From positions 4,329,262-4,393,261 of the forward strand of contig CM047808.1 of the NCBI GenBank assembly GCA_026214975.1: 64,000 nt of DNA. Direction: 5' to 3'. Each line of letters opens with the position of its first letter. The stretch's first letter is position 1. The stretch is from Gentiana macrophylla (lineage: Eukaryota > Streptophyta > Magnoliopsida > Gentianales > Gentianaceae). Both the position numbers and the translations under genes were made by a program. Below are positions 1 to 11,977 of the stretch, in pieces. The notes below the pieces were generated by a model. That model did no database searches, was not told where the DNA came from, and saw only the letters and a program-made list of their open reading frames with translations.

Positions 1-98
1 GGCAATGTATCATGATCAATGGGCCTACATTACAATCAACGGTGTAGATCGAGGTTGTGTATTACATTTGTTGTAATGGCTATGGTTGTGCGTATATC

Positions 99-344
99 AT
101 TATTTTTAATGGATTTGTTTCATAGTGGAATTGAAGTCGTTAAATGTGATAATGCTAATTTTCGTCCTTTCATGTATCTTTTATCATTTTTCATCATTTT
201 TCAATCCACTTGTTTTTTTTGACAATCTATTATGTGGATTGAAAAATGGTGAAAAAAGGACAAAAGACACGTGAAAGGATGAATTACTTTTGTCACATTT
301 AACGATTTCAATTCCACTATCAAACAAATCTATTAAAAATAATT
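99..344. repeat. Fold-back element with about 111 bp arms
   Basis: The arm at 99-209 is closely matched by the reverse complement of 234-344, with a 24 bp loop. Both arms carry the same landmarks in mirror order, for example CAATCCAC at the loop side and ATTATTTTT at the outer side. Arm identity is high but imperfect. No clear target-site duplication was seen. It could be a fold-back MITE, and its transcript would form a long hairpin. The small open frames across it are by-products of the repeat. Confidence 0.7.
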
Positions 345-1026
345 CACTAAATTATTTAATATCCAACAAATCCAATACCAAACAAATCAACTAAAATAAA
401 AGCAAAAAACAAAAACGAAAAAATAACATAATCGTCCAGTGGAATGGCAATTTGTCAAATTTGCCATTATTCATTCTGCTTGAATATATACCAATTAATA
501 CATTAATTTTGTCCTTTTAACATTTGTTCTTAATTATATATACTATTATAAAATATAAGTGAATATACGTATATGAGTAGTATATACATATATATACACA
601 TATATATATTTCTTAGCATATATGAATGAGAATACATATAAGTGTGGATATACATGAAAGTAGATAACGTGGAAAAAGACATGAAAGTAGATAACGTGGC
701 ATTTAGGAAAGGAAATCATGGTGACTCATAGCTACTGGATTAAGGTATGACTCATGATTTTGTGAAATTTTAGGATGATCAAGATGCAAGTTTTGGACCA
801 TCAAGTCAGCATTTTTAAAAGATATATTGGTGGAAAGTTTTTACAGATAGGGACCTATTTTAGAATGTTGGATTCCTATTGGTTTTTGTGCATCAGATAA
901 GATTTACACCAGATCCAACATAAAATTTATGTATGATTTGGTTTTTTTTTTGATTTTTTTTTTAAGGGATAACGTGATGCTTTTGACCATGAAAGTATGT
1001 GACTCACGATTTGGCTATAAAAAGCC
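345..1026. other. AT-rich intergenic DNA, no gene seen
   Basis: Low-complexity TA-rich sequence, including a TATA/CATA run near 580-620 and a short direct repeat of CATGAAAGTAGATAACGTGG (one copy partial) near 652-700. No coding signal or recognisable transposon terminus was found. Confidence 0.6.
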
Positions 1027-2162
1027 ATTCACATGGAAATTAATCCGGAAGAATATATATATAATATATTTATATTATGTAGTAGTATAAATCATGTTAT
1101 TATTCAATTGTCGTTTTCAACCCAGCTCACGTATTGCTTTAAGACAATCAATGTTAAACCGATATCATTAGTGACAACTAATCTTGTATCATTGTAAGGT
1201 TATCCTCTTTCTCAAAATATAAATTATAAAGAAGTGATTCAATGTCAGAAAATTTAAATAGAAATTTCTAGAATATCCTTCGATTATCATTAATAAAAAT
1301 ATTATAAAGTATTAAAAATTTGTTGTATTGTTACCATACGATATGTGTAATATGTTGTGTTGTCATTTATGTGCTACTAATAGATTATTGTCCGTGTCAT
1401 ATTGTGTATTCTTGGCTACTAAACCTTACATGACAATAATTGTTTACTAAACGATAGATGTACTAATATAATCATGTATTGATGACTATCTGATATGTGT
1501 ATATTCAACTATAGATATTTATAAAATTACATATTAAGCACACACCGAACACCATTCAGTTTAAAATCCCACACCTCTTTCGAAATCCTTTTTTTGTCTT
1601 ACAAGTATGGATGTTTACCGATAGTGGCTTCCAGATGTTTGTTTGGGGAGAAGAAGGAAGATACGATGATGAAAATGATCGAGGATCGTCCCGCGGGTTC
1701 AATGGTTAGTTGTAATACATAGGCGGATATATAGCCGCTCTAAATTCCGATCAACAACTCCGACGCTAGAGAGCCCATATAGCCATAGAAGAAAATCATC
1801 CTCCCAACAGATCTTCAACGATCAAAACCCGATATCTATTTTCCATCTCCAAACGGCCCATTCCTCGCTCCTCCCTTAACCTTCATTATATCTTAACCGT
1901 GAGATTTCGTTTGATATTTAAAAGAAGTTTTATCTTCCGATCAAATGCAACCCCACCCCTATGGTAAGGGTTTATCTATAGCACTCTAACAATTTAGCGT
2001 GAAACTTGTCGTTGAAAGACAATAAAGTTAAAATTGACTTAGGGTATCACATGGTTGCGACTTTAAAAAAAGAGATGTTTACTAAAACCTGCCATAAAGT
2101 GATCAGCCCAAATCGAAATTGGTTCAGGTCAAACCGTTGGTTGTCAATGTGTTTTAATTAGT

Positions 2163-2434
2163 CTTTGCTTGGCCCCGAATATAAATTCATTTGAATTTTT
2201 ATGCACGATTAATAAAATTGAATAAATTAGTTATGTATCATTAATTTTGATAGAAAAATTTAAAATAGTCTTTGATCATTATTAATGCAAAACATTGATA
2301 AACGGGTAAGTATATGATAAATGAGGGGTAAAAGTAGAAAAATATAATAAATGTTTTATTGGTTATCTAAATAGAATTATATTATGCGGCAAAACTAAAA
2401 ATTTAAATAAACTTACATTTTGGGACGGAGGTGG
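2163..2434. mobile_element. Stowaway-like MITE (unit 1 copy, left end decayed)
   Basis: The right terminus GGGACGGAGGTGG is followed by TA, matching the classic Stowaway end. The left terminus is degenerate here but recognisable by alignment with the better-kept copy in unit 2. Non-coding. Confidence 0.6.
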
Positions 2435-2818
2435 TATTAATCATCCGAACCGAACCAACATGTAATATAGGAAAACGAAATCGAATCCACTATACCGACT
2501 ATAGCCCTCAACCAAAAAAAAAAAACAAAAAAAAGTCTCCTTATTTTTCCCCCTCAAAACTAACTCATATCTTTTATATTGTATTTTTTTAAGGTTCTTA
2601 ACTATATTTTTTTTTACACTTTCAGGACACTTAGCGGAAACATAACGCTTGACGTTTAATCCCGTCAAATTACCATTGGTTGAGATCTAATTAAAATATT
2701 TTCTTTTGGTCCTTTGTATTTTCTTATTGTCTAAAAAATAGCTCTTATATTTTTTACATAATGACATTTTCTTTTTGTTCCATAACTATATATTTTTGTT
2801 ACATTTGTTGAACACTTA

Positions 2819-3426
2819 TGTTGCGTTTAGATTGCTTAAATGGAATGAAATGAAATTTTTTTCATTTCATTCAATTATTCTGGCGTTTTTAGATGGGAGA
2901 GAATGTAATTAATGTTCATTCCATTGAAAAAATTATGATCATTTTCATTCCATCAGAAATATGATGGAATTAATGGAATGGTTCAATGAAATCAAATTCA
3001 AAACATAACTTAGTGATAAAAAAACTAACCACCCTCCACTCTACCACCCACCTTATGCACCACCTACCTACCCTACCGAAACCAACCACCGTATCACAAC
3101 CCAACCCGCCACCATCCGCCCACCATGACCACCACCTACTGTTACCAACCATTTTACCATTACCCCTTACCACCATCTTCCCTATTTTCACACATAACTT
3201 ACCCTACCCCTTACCACGATCCTTCACAACAACCAACTCCATCACCACCGATATTTACTCGTCCGCCACCACCCACATCACAATCACCCATCACCGTACA
3301 CCACACCGCCCTCGTCACTAAAACCACCACTGTCATCGCACACCTCACAACATCCGCCATCACCCACCACCGCACGCCTCACTTTCACCGCCACCACCAT
3401 CTATGCACACCCCACTGTTTTTTTGA
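2819..3426. mobile_element. Left part of Harbinger-like MITE (unit 1 copy)
   Basis: This begins after TTA with TGTTGCGTTTAGATTGC, the same terminus as the complete copy at 6279. Its interior is CCACC/CATCACC-rich and gives long histidine-, proline- and threonine-rich open frames, which I regard as non-coding composition. An LTR follows at about 3427. The right terminus is missing because the tandem unit ends at 4359. Confidence 0.6.
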
Positions 3427-4359
3427 GATATAAGCCAAATCCCATGAAATGAGGGCTTGAGACATGGGTTGAAACAATCAACTTTAGTGTGAATTTCGGA
3501 TATGTTCTGGTGTGATTCACCGGAAGCTCGTTACCTCTAAAAATACTACTCACAGAGTAGATGAAGTTTGACTTTGGAATTATTCGATTCGGATATCGGG
3601 TGAATGGAAAATTAATATGTAAAATTAGTTGAAAAACATGTAGGAGATAAGAGTTGAAGCGAGGACCTCAACCCATCTTCCCACATTGGAAACTTGATGT
3701 TTGGGCACTCAAATAATAAGAGCTAGTGTGACTCTTATGGATGTGCCCCAAGGGGCAAAGCATTTTTGTGTAGGAGGGAGGACTTAGATAATTACACACG
3801 TGTGCGCACGCCGTGGCCGGCCGGCCTTCCGTCCGGCTCGGCTCGTGCACGTGCTCGTGATCGAGCTCGAGCCAAGTGTTGCTGTTAATTTTTAGACAAA
3901 ATTTCGTTATGGAATTAACCCAAAATTAATTTTTGGAATGTGATTGTGTCATCCGACCAATATATCAGAATTCAGATGGCGCATCATTCGACCATTCTGA
4001 AGCGTTGTTGAAGTCGGCCAACAAGTCAAACACGCCAGTTGACTTTTCTTGGGGGAAAATTCGGTCAACTATGTCATCTAGCCAATAAGAATTGAGTATT
4101 GGCACATCTTCTGCACTATATAAAGAATCCCTATGAATGAGAATTAGATCATCAATTTTTTTCTCTTATCTTTTCAACCACAAAGAGTCTATCATATAGA
4201 TCTAGATCATGAGTCGAAGAGAAGTTGGAGCACTCTGTAAGTTCTCCGGAGCTCGTATTTTTAGTGCCTCTCGAATCCGAGACGTAAAGCCGTTGTATCT
4301 TGGGAGACGATTCTACTACTACACGTAAGCACCATACCGACGCAATTTATCTTAAGGAA
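3427..4359 (+). mobile_element. Truncated LTR (unit 1 copy)
   Basis: Matches the start and body of the solo LTR at 6856-8006, including the phrase GAGATATAAGCC and the TATATAAAGAATC promoter-like box, but is cut at the tandem-duplication junction before the LTR end. A GC-rich patch near 3800-3880 (CTCGGCTCGTGCACGTGCTC) lies about 250 bp upstream of the TATA-like box. Confidence 0.65.
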
Positions 4360-7300
4360 ATTCACATGGAAATTAATCCGGAAGAGTATGTATATAATAT
4401 ATTTATAATATGTAGTAGTATAAATCATGTTATTATTCTATTGTTACACAAACGAGATACTACACAGATTGACAATTAACGTTTAACTGATATCAATAGT
4501 GACAACTAATCTTGTATCATTGTGAGGTTATCCTCTTTCTCAAAATATAAATTATAAAAAAGTGAATGAATGTCAGAAAATTTAAATAAAAATTTCTAGA
4601 ATATCCTTCGATTATCATTAATGAAAAGATTATAAAATATTAAAAAGTTGTTGCTTTTTGTTAATAAGTTAAAGGTAAGAAAGAGAAGAAAAAAAAGTAC
4701 TAATAAATTTTTCATTGATAATATAGAATAACACTTAAAAAAAAAACTAGTGTATTATAGGACGGAGGAGTATATTGTAATGTTATTAATCTTACCATAC
4801 GATATGTGTAATATGTTGTGTTGTCACTTATGTGCTACTAATAGATTATTGTCCGTGTCATAATCTGTATTCTTGGCTACTAAACCCTACATGACAATAA
4901 TTGTTTACTAACTGATAGATGTACTAATATAATCATGTATCGGTGACTATCTGATATGTGTATGTTCAACTATAGATATTGTAAAACTACATATTAAGCA
5001 CACACCGAACACCATAGAGTTTAAAATCTCACACCTCTTGCGAAATCATTTTTTTGTCTTACAATTATGGATGTTTACCGTTAGTGGCTTCTAGGTGTTT
5101 GTTTGGGGAGAAGAAGGAAGATACGATGATGAAAATGATCGAGGGATCGTACCGCATGTTCAATGGTTAGTTGTAATACATAGGCAGCTATATAGCCGCT
5201 CTAAATTCCGATCAACAACTCCGACGCAAGAGAGCCCATATAGCCAGAGAAGCAACATCATCCTCCCAACAGATCTTCAACAATCAAAACCCGATATCTA
5301 TTTTCCATCTCCAAACCGGCCCATTCCCCGCTCCCTTAACCTTTTTTATATCTTAACCGTGAGATTTCGCTTGATCTTTAAAAGAAGTTTTATCTTCCGA
5401 TCAAATGCAACCCCCACCCCCTATGGTAAGGGTTTATCTGTAGCACTCTAACAATTTAGCGTAAAACTTGTCGTTGAAAGACGATAAAGTTAAAAATTGA
5501 CTCAGGGTATCACATGGTTGCAACCTTAAAAAAAGATATGCTTACTAAAAACCTGCCATAAATTGAGCCCAAATCGAAATTGGTTCAAGTCAAACCGTTG
5601 GTACGTTGTCAATGTGTTTTAATTAGTACTGCTTCCGTCTCAAAATATAAATCTATTTGAATTTTTTCACACAGATTAAGAAAATTAAGTAAATTGGTTA
5701 TGTGTCATTAATTTTGATTGAAAAATTTAAAATAGCCTTTGACTGTTATTAATGCAAAACAGTGATAAAAGGGTGAGTAAATAATAAATGAGGGGTAAAA
5801 GTAGAAAAATGTAATAAATGTTTAACAGGTTATCTAAATAGACTTACATTATGCGATAAAACTAAAAATTTAAATAAACTTACATTTTGGGACGGAGGTG
5901 GTATTAATAATCCGAACCGAACCAACTTGTAATATAGGAAAACCAAATCGAATCCACTCATACCGACTATAGCCCTCTAAAAATGAAAAAAGTATCCCTA
6001 TTTTTTTTCCCTCAAAACTAGCTCATATCTTTTATATTGTATTTTTTTAGGTTCTTTAACTATATTTTTTTTGTTATACTTTCAGGACACTTAGCGGAAA
6101 CATAACGCCTGCTGTTTAATCCTGGTTCATTACCATTGGTTGAGATCTAATTAAAATATGTTATTTTTGGTCCCTTATATTTTCTTATTGTCTAAAAAAT
6201 AGCTCTACTATTTTTTCATAACGACATTTTCTTTTTGTTCCATAACTATATATTTTTGTTACATTTGTTGAACACTTATGTTGCGTTTGGATTGCTTAAA
6301 TGGAATAAAATGATTTTTTTTCATTCCATTCAATTATTTTGGCGTGTTTGGATGCGAGAGAATGAAATTAATGTTCATTCCATTGAAAGAATTATGGTCA
6401 TTTTCATTCCATCAGAAATAGGATGGAATTGATGGAATCGTTCGATGAAATCAAATTCAAAACATAACTTACTGATAAAAACCAACCACCGTCCACCCTA
6501 CCACCCACCTTACGCACCACCTACCTATCCTACCGAAGCCAACCACCGTATCACAACCCAACCCGCCACCATCCGCCCACCATGACCACCACCTACTGTT
6601 ACCAACCATTTCACCACTACCCCTTACCACCATCTTCCCCATTTTCACACATAACTTGCCCCACCCCCTACCACGATCCTTCACAACAACCAACTCCATC
6701 ACAACCGATATTTACTCGTCCGCCACCACCCACATCACAATCACCCATCACTGCACCCCACACCGCCCTCGTCACTAAAACCACCACCGTCATCGCACAC
6801 CTCACAACATCCGCCTCACCATCACCACCACTACCATCTCTGCACACCCCATTGTTGTTGGAGATATAAGCCGAATCCCATGAAATGGGGGCTTGAGACA
6901 TGAGTTGAAACAGTCAACTTTAACGTGAATTTCGGATATGTTTCGGTGTGATTCACCGGAAGTTCGTTACCTCTAAAAATACTACTCACAGAGTAGATGA
7001 AGTTTGGCTTTGGAATCATTCGATTCGGATATCGGGTGAATGGAAAATTAATGTGTAAAGTTGGTTGAAAAACACGTAGGAGATGAGAGTTGAAGGGAGG
7101 ACTTCAACCCATCTTCCCACAATGGAAACTTGAGGTTTGGGCACTCAAGTAATAAGAGCTAGTGTGACTCTTATGGATGTGCTCCAAGGAGCAAAGCACT
7201 TTTATGCAGGAGGGAAGACTTAGATAATTACACAAGTGCGCGCACGCCGCCGCCGGCCCTCCTTCCGGCTCGGCTCGTGCATGTGCTCGAGCTCGAGTCG

Positions 7301-7775
7301 AGTGTTGCCATTAATTTTTAGACAAAATTTCTTTATGGAATTAACCCAAAATTAATTTTTGGAATGTGATTGTGTCGTCCGACAAATCAGAATTCAGACG
7401 CATCATCCGACCAATCTGAAGCGTTGGTGAAGTCGGCCAACAAGTCAAACACGCCAGTTGACTTTTCTTGGGGGAAAAGTCGGTCGACTGTGTCATCTTG
7501 CCAATAAGAATTGAGTATTGACACATCATCTCCACTATATAAAGAATCTCTAAGAATGAGAATTAGATCATCGAATTTTTCTCTTATTTTTTCCACCACA
7601 AAGAGTCTGTTATATAGATCTGATTTTGAGTCTATGAAGTCGTGAGCACTCTATAAGTTCGTCGGAGCTCGGATTTTTGAATTGCCTCTAAATCCGGGAC
7701 GTAAAGCCGTTGTATCTCGGGAGACAGATTCTTCTACTACCGTGACACCATACCGGAGCAATTTGTCTTAAGGAA
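4360..7775. repeat. Tandem duplication, unit 2
   Basis: Second copy of the block at 1027-4359. It contains about 140 bp near 4645-4790 that unit 1 lacks, ending in a Stowaway-like terminus (GGACGGAGGAGTA), which suggests a MITE fragment gained here or lost there. Unlike unit 1, its sequence runs on past the junction into the rest of the LTR and the Harbinger-like right end, so unit 2 keeps the original right flank. Confidence 0.85.
5629..5901. mobile_element. Stowaway-like MITE (unit 2 copy)
   Basis: The element starts CTGCTTCCGTCTCAAAATA after a TA and ends TTTTGGGACGGAGGTGG before a TA. The ends are inverted repeats of one another, and the TA duplication plus the CTCCCTCCGTC-like terminus are hallmarks of Stowaway/Tc1-mariner MITEs. 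Length is 273 bp and it is non-coding. Confidence 0.75.
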
Positions 7776-8186
7776 AAGAGTAATTACTCGTCTCGGTTTG
7801 ATCTCTAGTCATTTATTTTCTACATCATAATTTTATTATTCATTATTTGAGTTATATCTGTACGGTAATATTGATTTTGTTAGATCTATTAGATACTACG
7901 GAATTTTCTATTCACGCTATTTATTTTATAGTTTCATATTCCATAATTAATCCCGTTAATTACGGATCTGTTCCGTAAATCACACACACAATACACTATT
8001 CCAACAAGTGTTACCCACCACACTCATCAACTCGTAGCACCATCGCCCACCGTGTCAATTGATGCATTCTACATAATCTCATAAATTTCATTTTATTGTT
8101 TGACAAACGTAAGAATGAAATCACGTTCATTTAAATCTATAGTTTTCCATTTAATTTCATTTCATTCTAGCAATCCAAACACACCA
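6279..8186. mobile_element. Harbinger/PIF-like MITE carrying a nested solo LTR
   Basis: The left end TGTTGCGTTTGGATTGC and the reverse complement of the right end, TGGTGTGTTTGGATTGC, differ at only two of 17 bases. Both ends are flanked by the trinucleotide TTA (6276-6278 and 8187-8189), the target duplication typical of PIF/Harbinger (Tourist-type) elements. Removing the nested LTR leaves about 0.75 kb with no transposase frame, so the element is non-autonomous. Confidence 0.7.
6856..8006 (+). mobile_element. Solo LTR, about 1.15 kb
   Basis: The sequence starts TGTTGGAGATATAAG and ends ACTATTCCAACA, so the termini form the TGTTGGA/TCCAACA inverted pair of an LTR. It is flanked by ATTGT and AGTGT, a 5 bp duplication with one mismatch. 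A TATA-like box lies at about 7537 (CTATATAAAG). No primer-binding site or coding region follows, hence a solo LTR. It sits inside the Harbinger-like element. The superfamily cannot be assigned. Confidence 0.7.
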
Positions 8187-8405
8187 TTAACGAATCGAAC
8201 GTTAGGTCAGACATTAATCGTCTTAAACCATAAAAGTCAATATAAAAGACATAGGTAATTTTGAGAAAATGAACTACATAAGTGCTGAATTTGTAATTTT
8301 ACATGGGTAACAGTTTTTATTTTTATTTTTTATACTTATAAAAAGCCGTTTTTTTAATAAAGATCATTTTATTCGATTCGATTCAATTATACGACCAAAT
8401 AACAC

Positions 8406-8419
8406 AACCCTAAAACCCT
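8406..8419 (+). promoter_or_regulatory. Telo-box-like promoter motif of the UTP18 gene
   Basis: AACCCTAAAACCCT lies just upstream of the leader exon. AAACCCTA-type telo-boxes are known in plant promoters of ribosomal-protein and ribosome-biogenesis genes, which fits the gene that follows. No TATA box in a convincing position was seen. Confidence 0.55.
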
Positions 8420-8554
8420 TTCTTCGCTACGGCTAAGCCAATGAGCCCGCAGTCCTCACTAGTGTTGATCCTCATTCTCAGTTTCCTCTTCAAAATACCT
8501 CCGGTATCTTCACCGTGTTAATCCGACCGCCGACAGCTTGGTTTTTAGTTACAG

Positions 8555-9582
8555 GTGATTTGAGTTTTGTGTTTTGCTTCCTTTAGATTCTTTGGATTCT
8601 TCTTTTGCATTTGTTTGTCTAGTTGGGCTCTTTTGGGTAGTTGGATTTTCTTGTCCATGTGTGGTTGCATTTTATGTGTTACTGTTGATTTTGAGTGTTC
8701 GTATAAGCTGGGGAATTGGTATAAATGTGTTCGGAGGAGGTTGTTTTCCAGATGGAGATGCTAATTTAAATTAAGGCATATTTTAACATTTTGCTAAAAT
8801 TCACTTCTACTGTTTTGTGATGGCGCTTAGATTTTTTTTTTTTTTGAGGTATGTTATATGGTGTATTTGGTATCCAATTATTGGAAGGGTTTGAATGATG
8901 CAAAAAAAAGGTGCTGAATTTAGTTATTATTTGAAAAAATGGTTTTTTTACACTAAAGTTCATCTAAAATTTGGGCCTCTTTTGATTTGTGGCTGGTATT
9001 GTTGCTATTCTTTGTTTGGGGAGATTCAGTGGGCATGGTCTAGGGTTTGTTTTGTCTTGATGTTCTTCTATCATTGAATGTCACGTAATTTGTTAAATCT
9101 TTAACATCTTGCTGACTCTCTAACGTAATCTCTTATTGTTTGAGTGATTATTGTTTTCGTGTTATATCGTACTGCCGAAGTAGTTACCAGTGGGTGTACA
9201 TAAGGTCACTGGCCAGTGTTATGCCTTACTAACTGTTTGATGGTTCAAACAATCTTGTTTCAGGACATCATGTTAATTTTGCAGCAGAATCTGTCCCTTT
9301 TTTTTAGCAAACGCATTAGAATCTTAACTTGATGTTTGATTATAACTTCTTAAATAAGGCTGAGATCTTAAGCAGATACTTAGAAATCTGACTATTTTGA
9401 GTCTAATATCAAAAGTTGATCTGTTTAGGTATTTGTCTGTCACTAATTATGTTGGGTGACATTTAAATATCGTAAAAGTTCATCGTAGGAGTGCACTTTA
9501 ATGCGTGAAAATGGTCATCTTGATATGGCAGTTGAAATTCATTCATTGTCGCTCTGATGAAATCCAATGCTCTTATGTGTAG
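8555..9582 (+). other. 5'-UTR intron of the UTP18-like gene
   Basis: A donor-like AG|GTGATT at 8555 follows a GC-richer leader (about 8420-8554). An acceptor-like TTATGTGTAG ends at 9582, 18 bp before the start codon; ATTGTAG ending at 9591 is an alternative. The interval is T-rich, as expected for a plant intron, and the short open frames within it have no family resemblance. Inferred from splice consensus only. Confidence 0.55.
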
Positions 9583-9600
9583 GTATTGTAGTTTTAATAA

Positions 9601-11275
9601 ATGGCTTCATTGATTTCTCAAAATATCGCCCCAAAAGTTCTCGTTGGCAAGAGTAAAAGGAAAGGTAATGACGATGACGAGTATCCACTTTCCGAGGTTA
9701 AAGAAAACACTACTGATATTTTAGATGATGATTTGAATAATGCCAATGGAAGGAAAAGAAATAAGAAGCTTGTAACTGAAGAAGAGGAGAAGGATATGAA
9801 GAAGCTAGAGAATTTTCTCTTCGGTTCTCTACATTCTCCGGTAAAATTCGGGGATAACGAGGATGAAGAAGAAGAGGATGTAGTGATTAAAGTAGACAAC
9901 CATGACTCTGCTATCTTTTTTGTGGATAAATCTGCAAATGATTCGTTATCTGTTTACGAAGAGGATACCAACTTTGCTATTGTAGGAGAGGAGGGTACTA
10001 AGGAGAGAAAACCGGTATGGGTTGATGACGAGGAGGAAAAAACGAGTATAAATATAGCCAAAGTAAACAGATTAAGGAAGCTTAGAAAAGACGAGGGTGA
10101 AACCGTTATATCCGGTTCTGCTTACGTGTCAAGATTAAGGGCTCATCACATGAAACTGAATCCAGGTACCGAATGGGCTCGACATGATTCTCAAGGAAAA
10201 GGGTACAACAGCTCAGATGAATCTGATTCAGACAATGAAAATGCATCCTCTTACAAAGATATCCTTAGAACTAACGAAGACCTCGTGATCAACAATGGTG
10301 CCAAACTGTTACCGGGAAGGCTTGAGTATTCAAGATTGTATGATGCCAACAAAGAAGAACCTTCAAATGGTCCTATACATTCGGTTCAGTTTCACCAAAA
10401 CTCTCAGTTGCTGCTAGTTGGCGGGCTGGATAAACGTTTACGTTTCTTCCAAATCGATGGCAAAAGGAACCCAAAAATCCAGAGTATCTTCCTTGATGAT
10501 TGTCCTATCCGTAAAGCATCTTTCTTACCGGACGGATCTCAGGTTATTGTTTCCGGAAGAAGAAAGTTCTTTTACAGTTTTGACCTTGTCAAAGCAAGTG
10601 CTGATAAAATTGGTCCTCTAACCGGTAGAGAAGAAAAAAGCCTGGAGTTTTTGAGGTATCCCTGATTCAAAAACGATTGCATTTATTGGTAATGAAGGCT
10701 ATATTTTGTTGGTATCATCAAAAACAAAAGAACTCATTGGAACATTGAAAATGAACGGGACAGCTCGTTCGATCTCTTATGCATCCAACGGTCATCATTT
10801 ACTGAGTTCAGGTGGAGATGGTCATATATACCACTGGGATTTAAGGACAATGTCTTGCTTTCATAAAGGCGTAGACGAAGGTTGTATAAACAGTACGTCT
10901 CTATGCACGTCGCCTGATGGGAATATGTTTGCAGCTGGTTCGGATAGTGGGATTGTTAACGTATACAATCAAGATGATTTCTTGGGTGGGAAGAGAAAAC
11001 CATTGAAGAGAATCGAGAACTTAACGACCCGTGTTAATTTCATGAAGTTCAACCAAAATGCTGAGATTTTAGCTATTTGTTCAAGCATGAAACAGAACAG
11101 CTTGAAATTGGTGCATATTCCTTCGTTTACGGTTTTCTCAAATTGGCCTCCGGTGAATAAGAAGCTAAGTTATCCGAGCTGCGTCGACTTTAGTCCTCAT
11201 GGTGGATTCATGGCCATGGGAAATGCTCAAGGGAAAGTGTTGCTGTACAAGCTGCACCATTATCATCACGCGTAA
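9601..11275 (+). CDS. UTP18: U3 snoRNP/SSU-processome WD40 protein UTP18, frame-broken
   Basis: UTP18 is a nucleolar WD40 protein of the small-subunit processome, needed for 18S rRNA maturation with U3 snoRNA. The N-terminal ~250 residues are charged and acidic (runs of D and E near residues 65-100). WD40-type strands start near residue 260, with blades such as LLLVGGLDKRLRFF, then LLSSGGDGHIYHWDL and MFAAGSDSGIVNVYN in the second part, ending YKLHHYHHA. The two parts total about 557 residues, the usual plant UTP18 length. The frame breaks at 10648-10662: a T run and a C run each look one base short, giving TGA at 10663. Translation then continues cleanly in another frame to TAA at 11275. The body is intronless. 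Two homopolymer losses within 15 bp suggest sequencing error or a young pseudogene. Confidence 0.85.
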
Positions 11276-11650
11276 TATTGCAGTTTTTGATTGGAACATC
11301 AGACGGGGTCATCTGTTCCATTACCAGCCAAACCCAAAACGACGTCTTTTTGCTTGAAATGGCATCACATAACATCGCAGAGGCATTGCAAACAATCACG
11401 TGGGGGCACCGCCAGCATGTTGCAGACTTGCAGTGCATCACAATTCATGCAAAATGATGTTGTTTTGGGTTAGGCAAACAGAAATTGACAGATGATCCCG
11501 TCCTGTGATGATGAACTCGATATATATGAATATGGGCTGTTTGTATTCAGCTTGATGTTCGAAATCTGAACTCGTTGTTCTGTAACAAGATCAGATCGAA
11601 ACTCAATGAGCCGCAGTTGTGCCCTTTAATTTTTGCAGTTTTATTTAATG
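11276..11650 (+). other. Probable 3' region of the UTP18-like gene
   Basis: This is unique-looking sequence after the stop codon, with a CACGTG (G-box) at about 11398 but no second gene. The short open frames on both strands lack family resemblance. It ends at the candidate Helitron terminus. Confidence 0.4.
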
Positions 11651-11652
11651 TA

Positions 11653-11681
11653 CTAGTACGGGGGGTCCGTGATACGCACGG
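11653..11681 (-). mobile_element. Candidate Helitron 3' terminus
   Basis: Read on the minus strand, a hairpin with stem CCGTG/CACGG (11667-11681) is followed after 10 bases by CTAG and then T. This is the hairpin plus CTRR-T arrangement of Helitron 3' ends. If real, the element extends to the right of this point. I could not identify a matching TC-starting 5' end. The stem is only 5 bp, so this is tentative. Confidence 0.4.
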
Positions 11682-11977
11682 GTGTTGTCCAGAAATTTTG
11701 TGTTTAGTTTTGTAGTTGTGTTCTATTGCAACCAGAATTTGCAGATTTTGTTGAGATTTGGTGAATTATAAATTGGTGCATTGTGGTCAGATTTTGCTTT
11801 GCTGATTTGCGAGTTGTATTTTCTTTTAGAATTGCCAACTCTGTTGATTGCTTCCTGTTTTATTCTACTTGAAATACACTTGGTAAAGGTCGATTACTCG
11901 TATTCGACTCGTAAATAAGTTTTATTCGATTTGTTTTTATTTTTTCGAGTTTAAGCTCGAGCTGAGCTTCTCTAATA

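Larger units (their letters stand above)
1027..4359. repeat. Tandem duplication, unit 1
   Basis: This block is repeated colinearly at 4360-7775. Both units open with ATTCACATGGAAATTAATCC and share the same order of parts: AT-rich spacer, a 300-400 bp block with short open frames, a Stowaway-like MITE, a Harbinger-like left end with CCACC-rich sequence, and an LTR. Unit 1 ends inside its LTR at CTTAAGGA, directly abutting the start of unit 2. The duplication therefore took place after the LTR inserted. Differences between the units are scattered substitutions and small indels. Confidence 0.85.

Noticed and set aside
2986..3433. Overlapping open frames of about 100 residues rich in His, Pro and Thr (also 6582-6869)
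   Set aside because: They come from CCACC/CATCACC-rich MITE sequence. Two frames are open at once, with no domain and no conserved frame between the duplicated units.
5095..5451. 118-residue open frame inside the second tandem unit
   Set aside because: The counterpart in unit 1 (from about 1635) is frame-disrupted, no domain is recognisable, and no splice or promoter context supports it.
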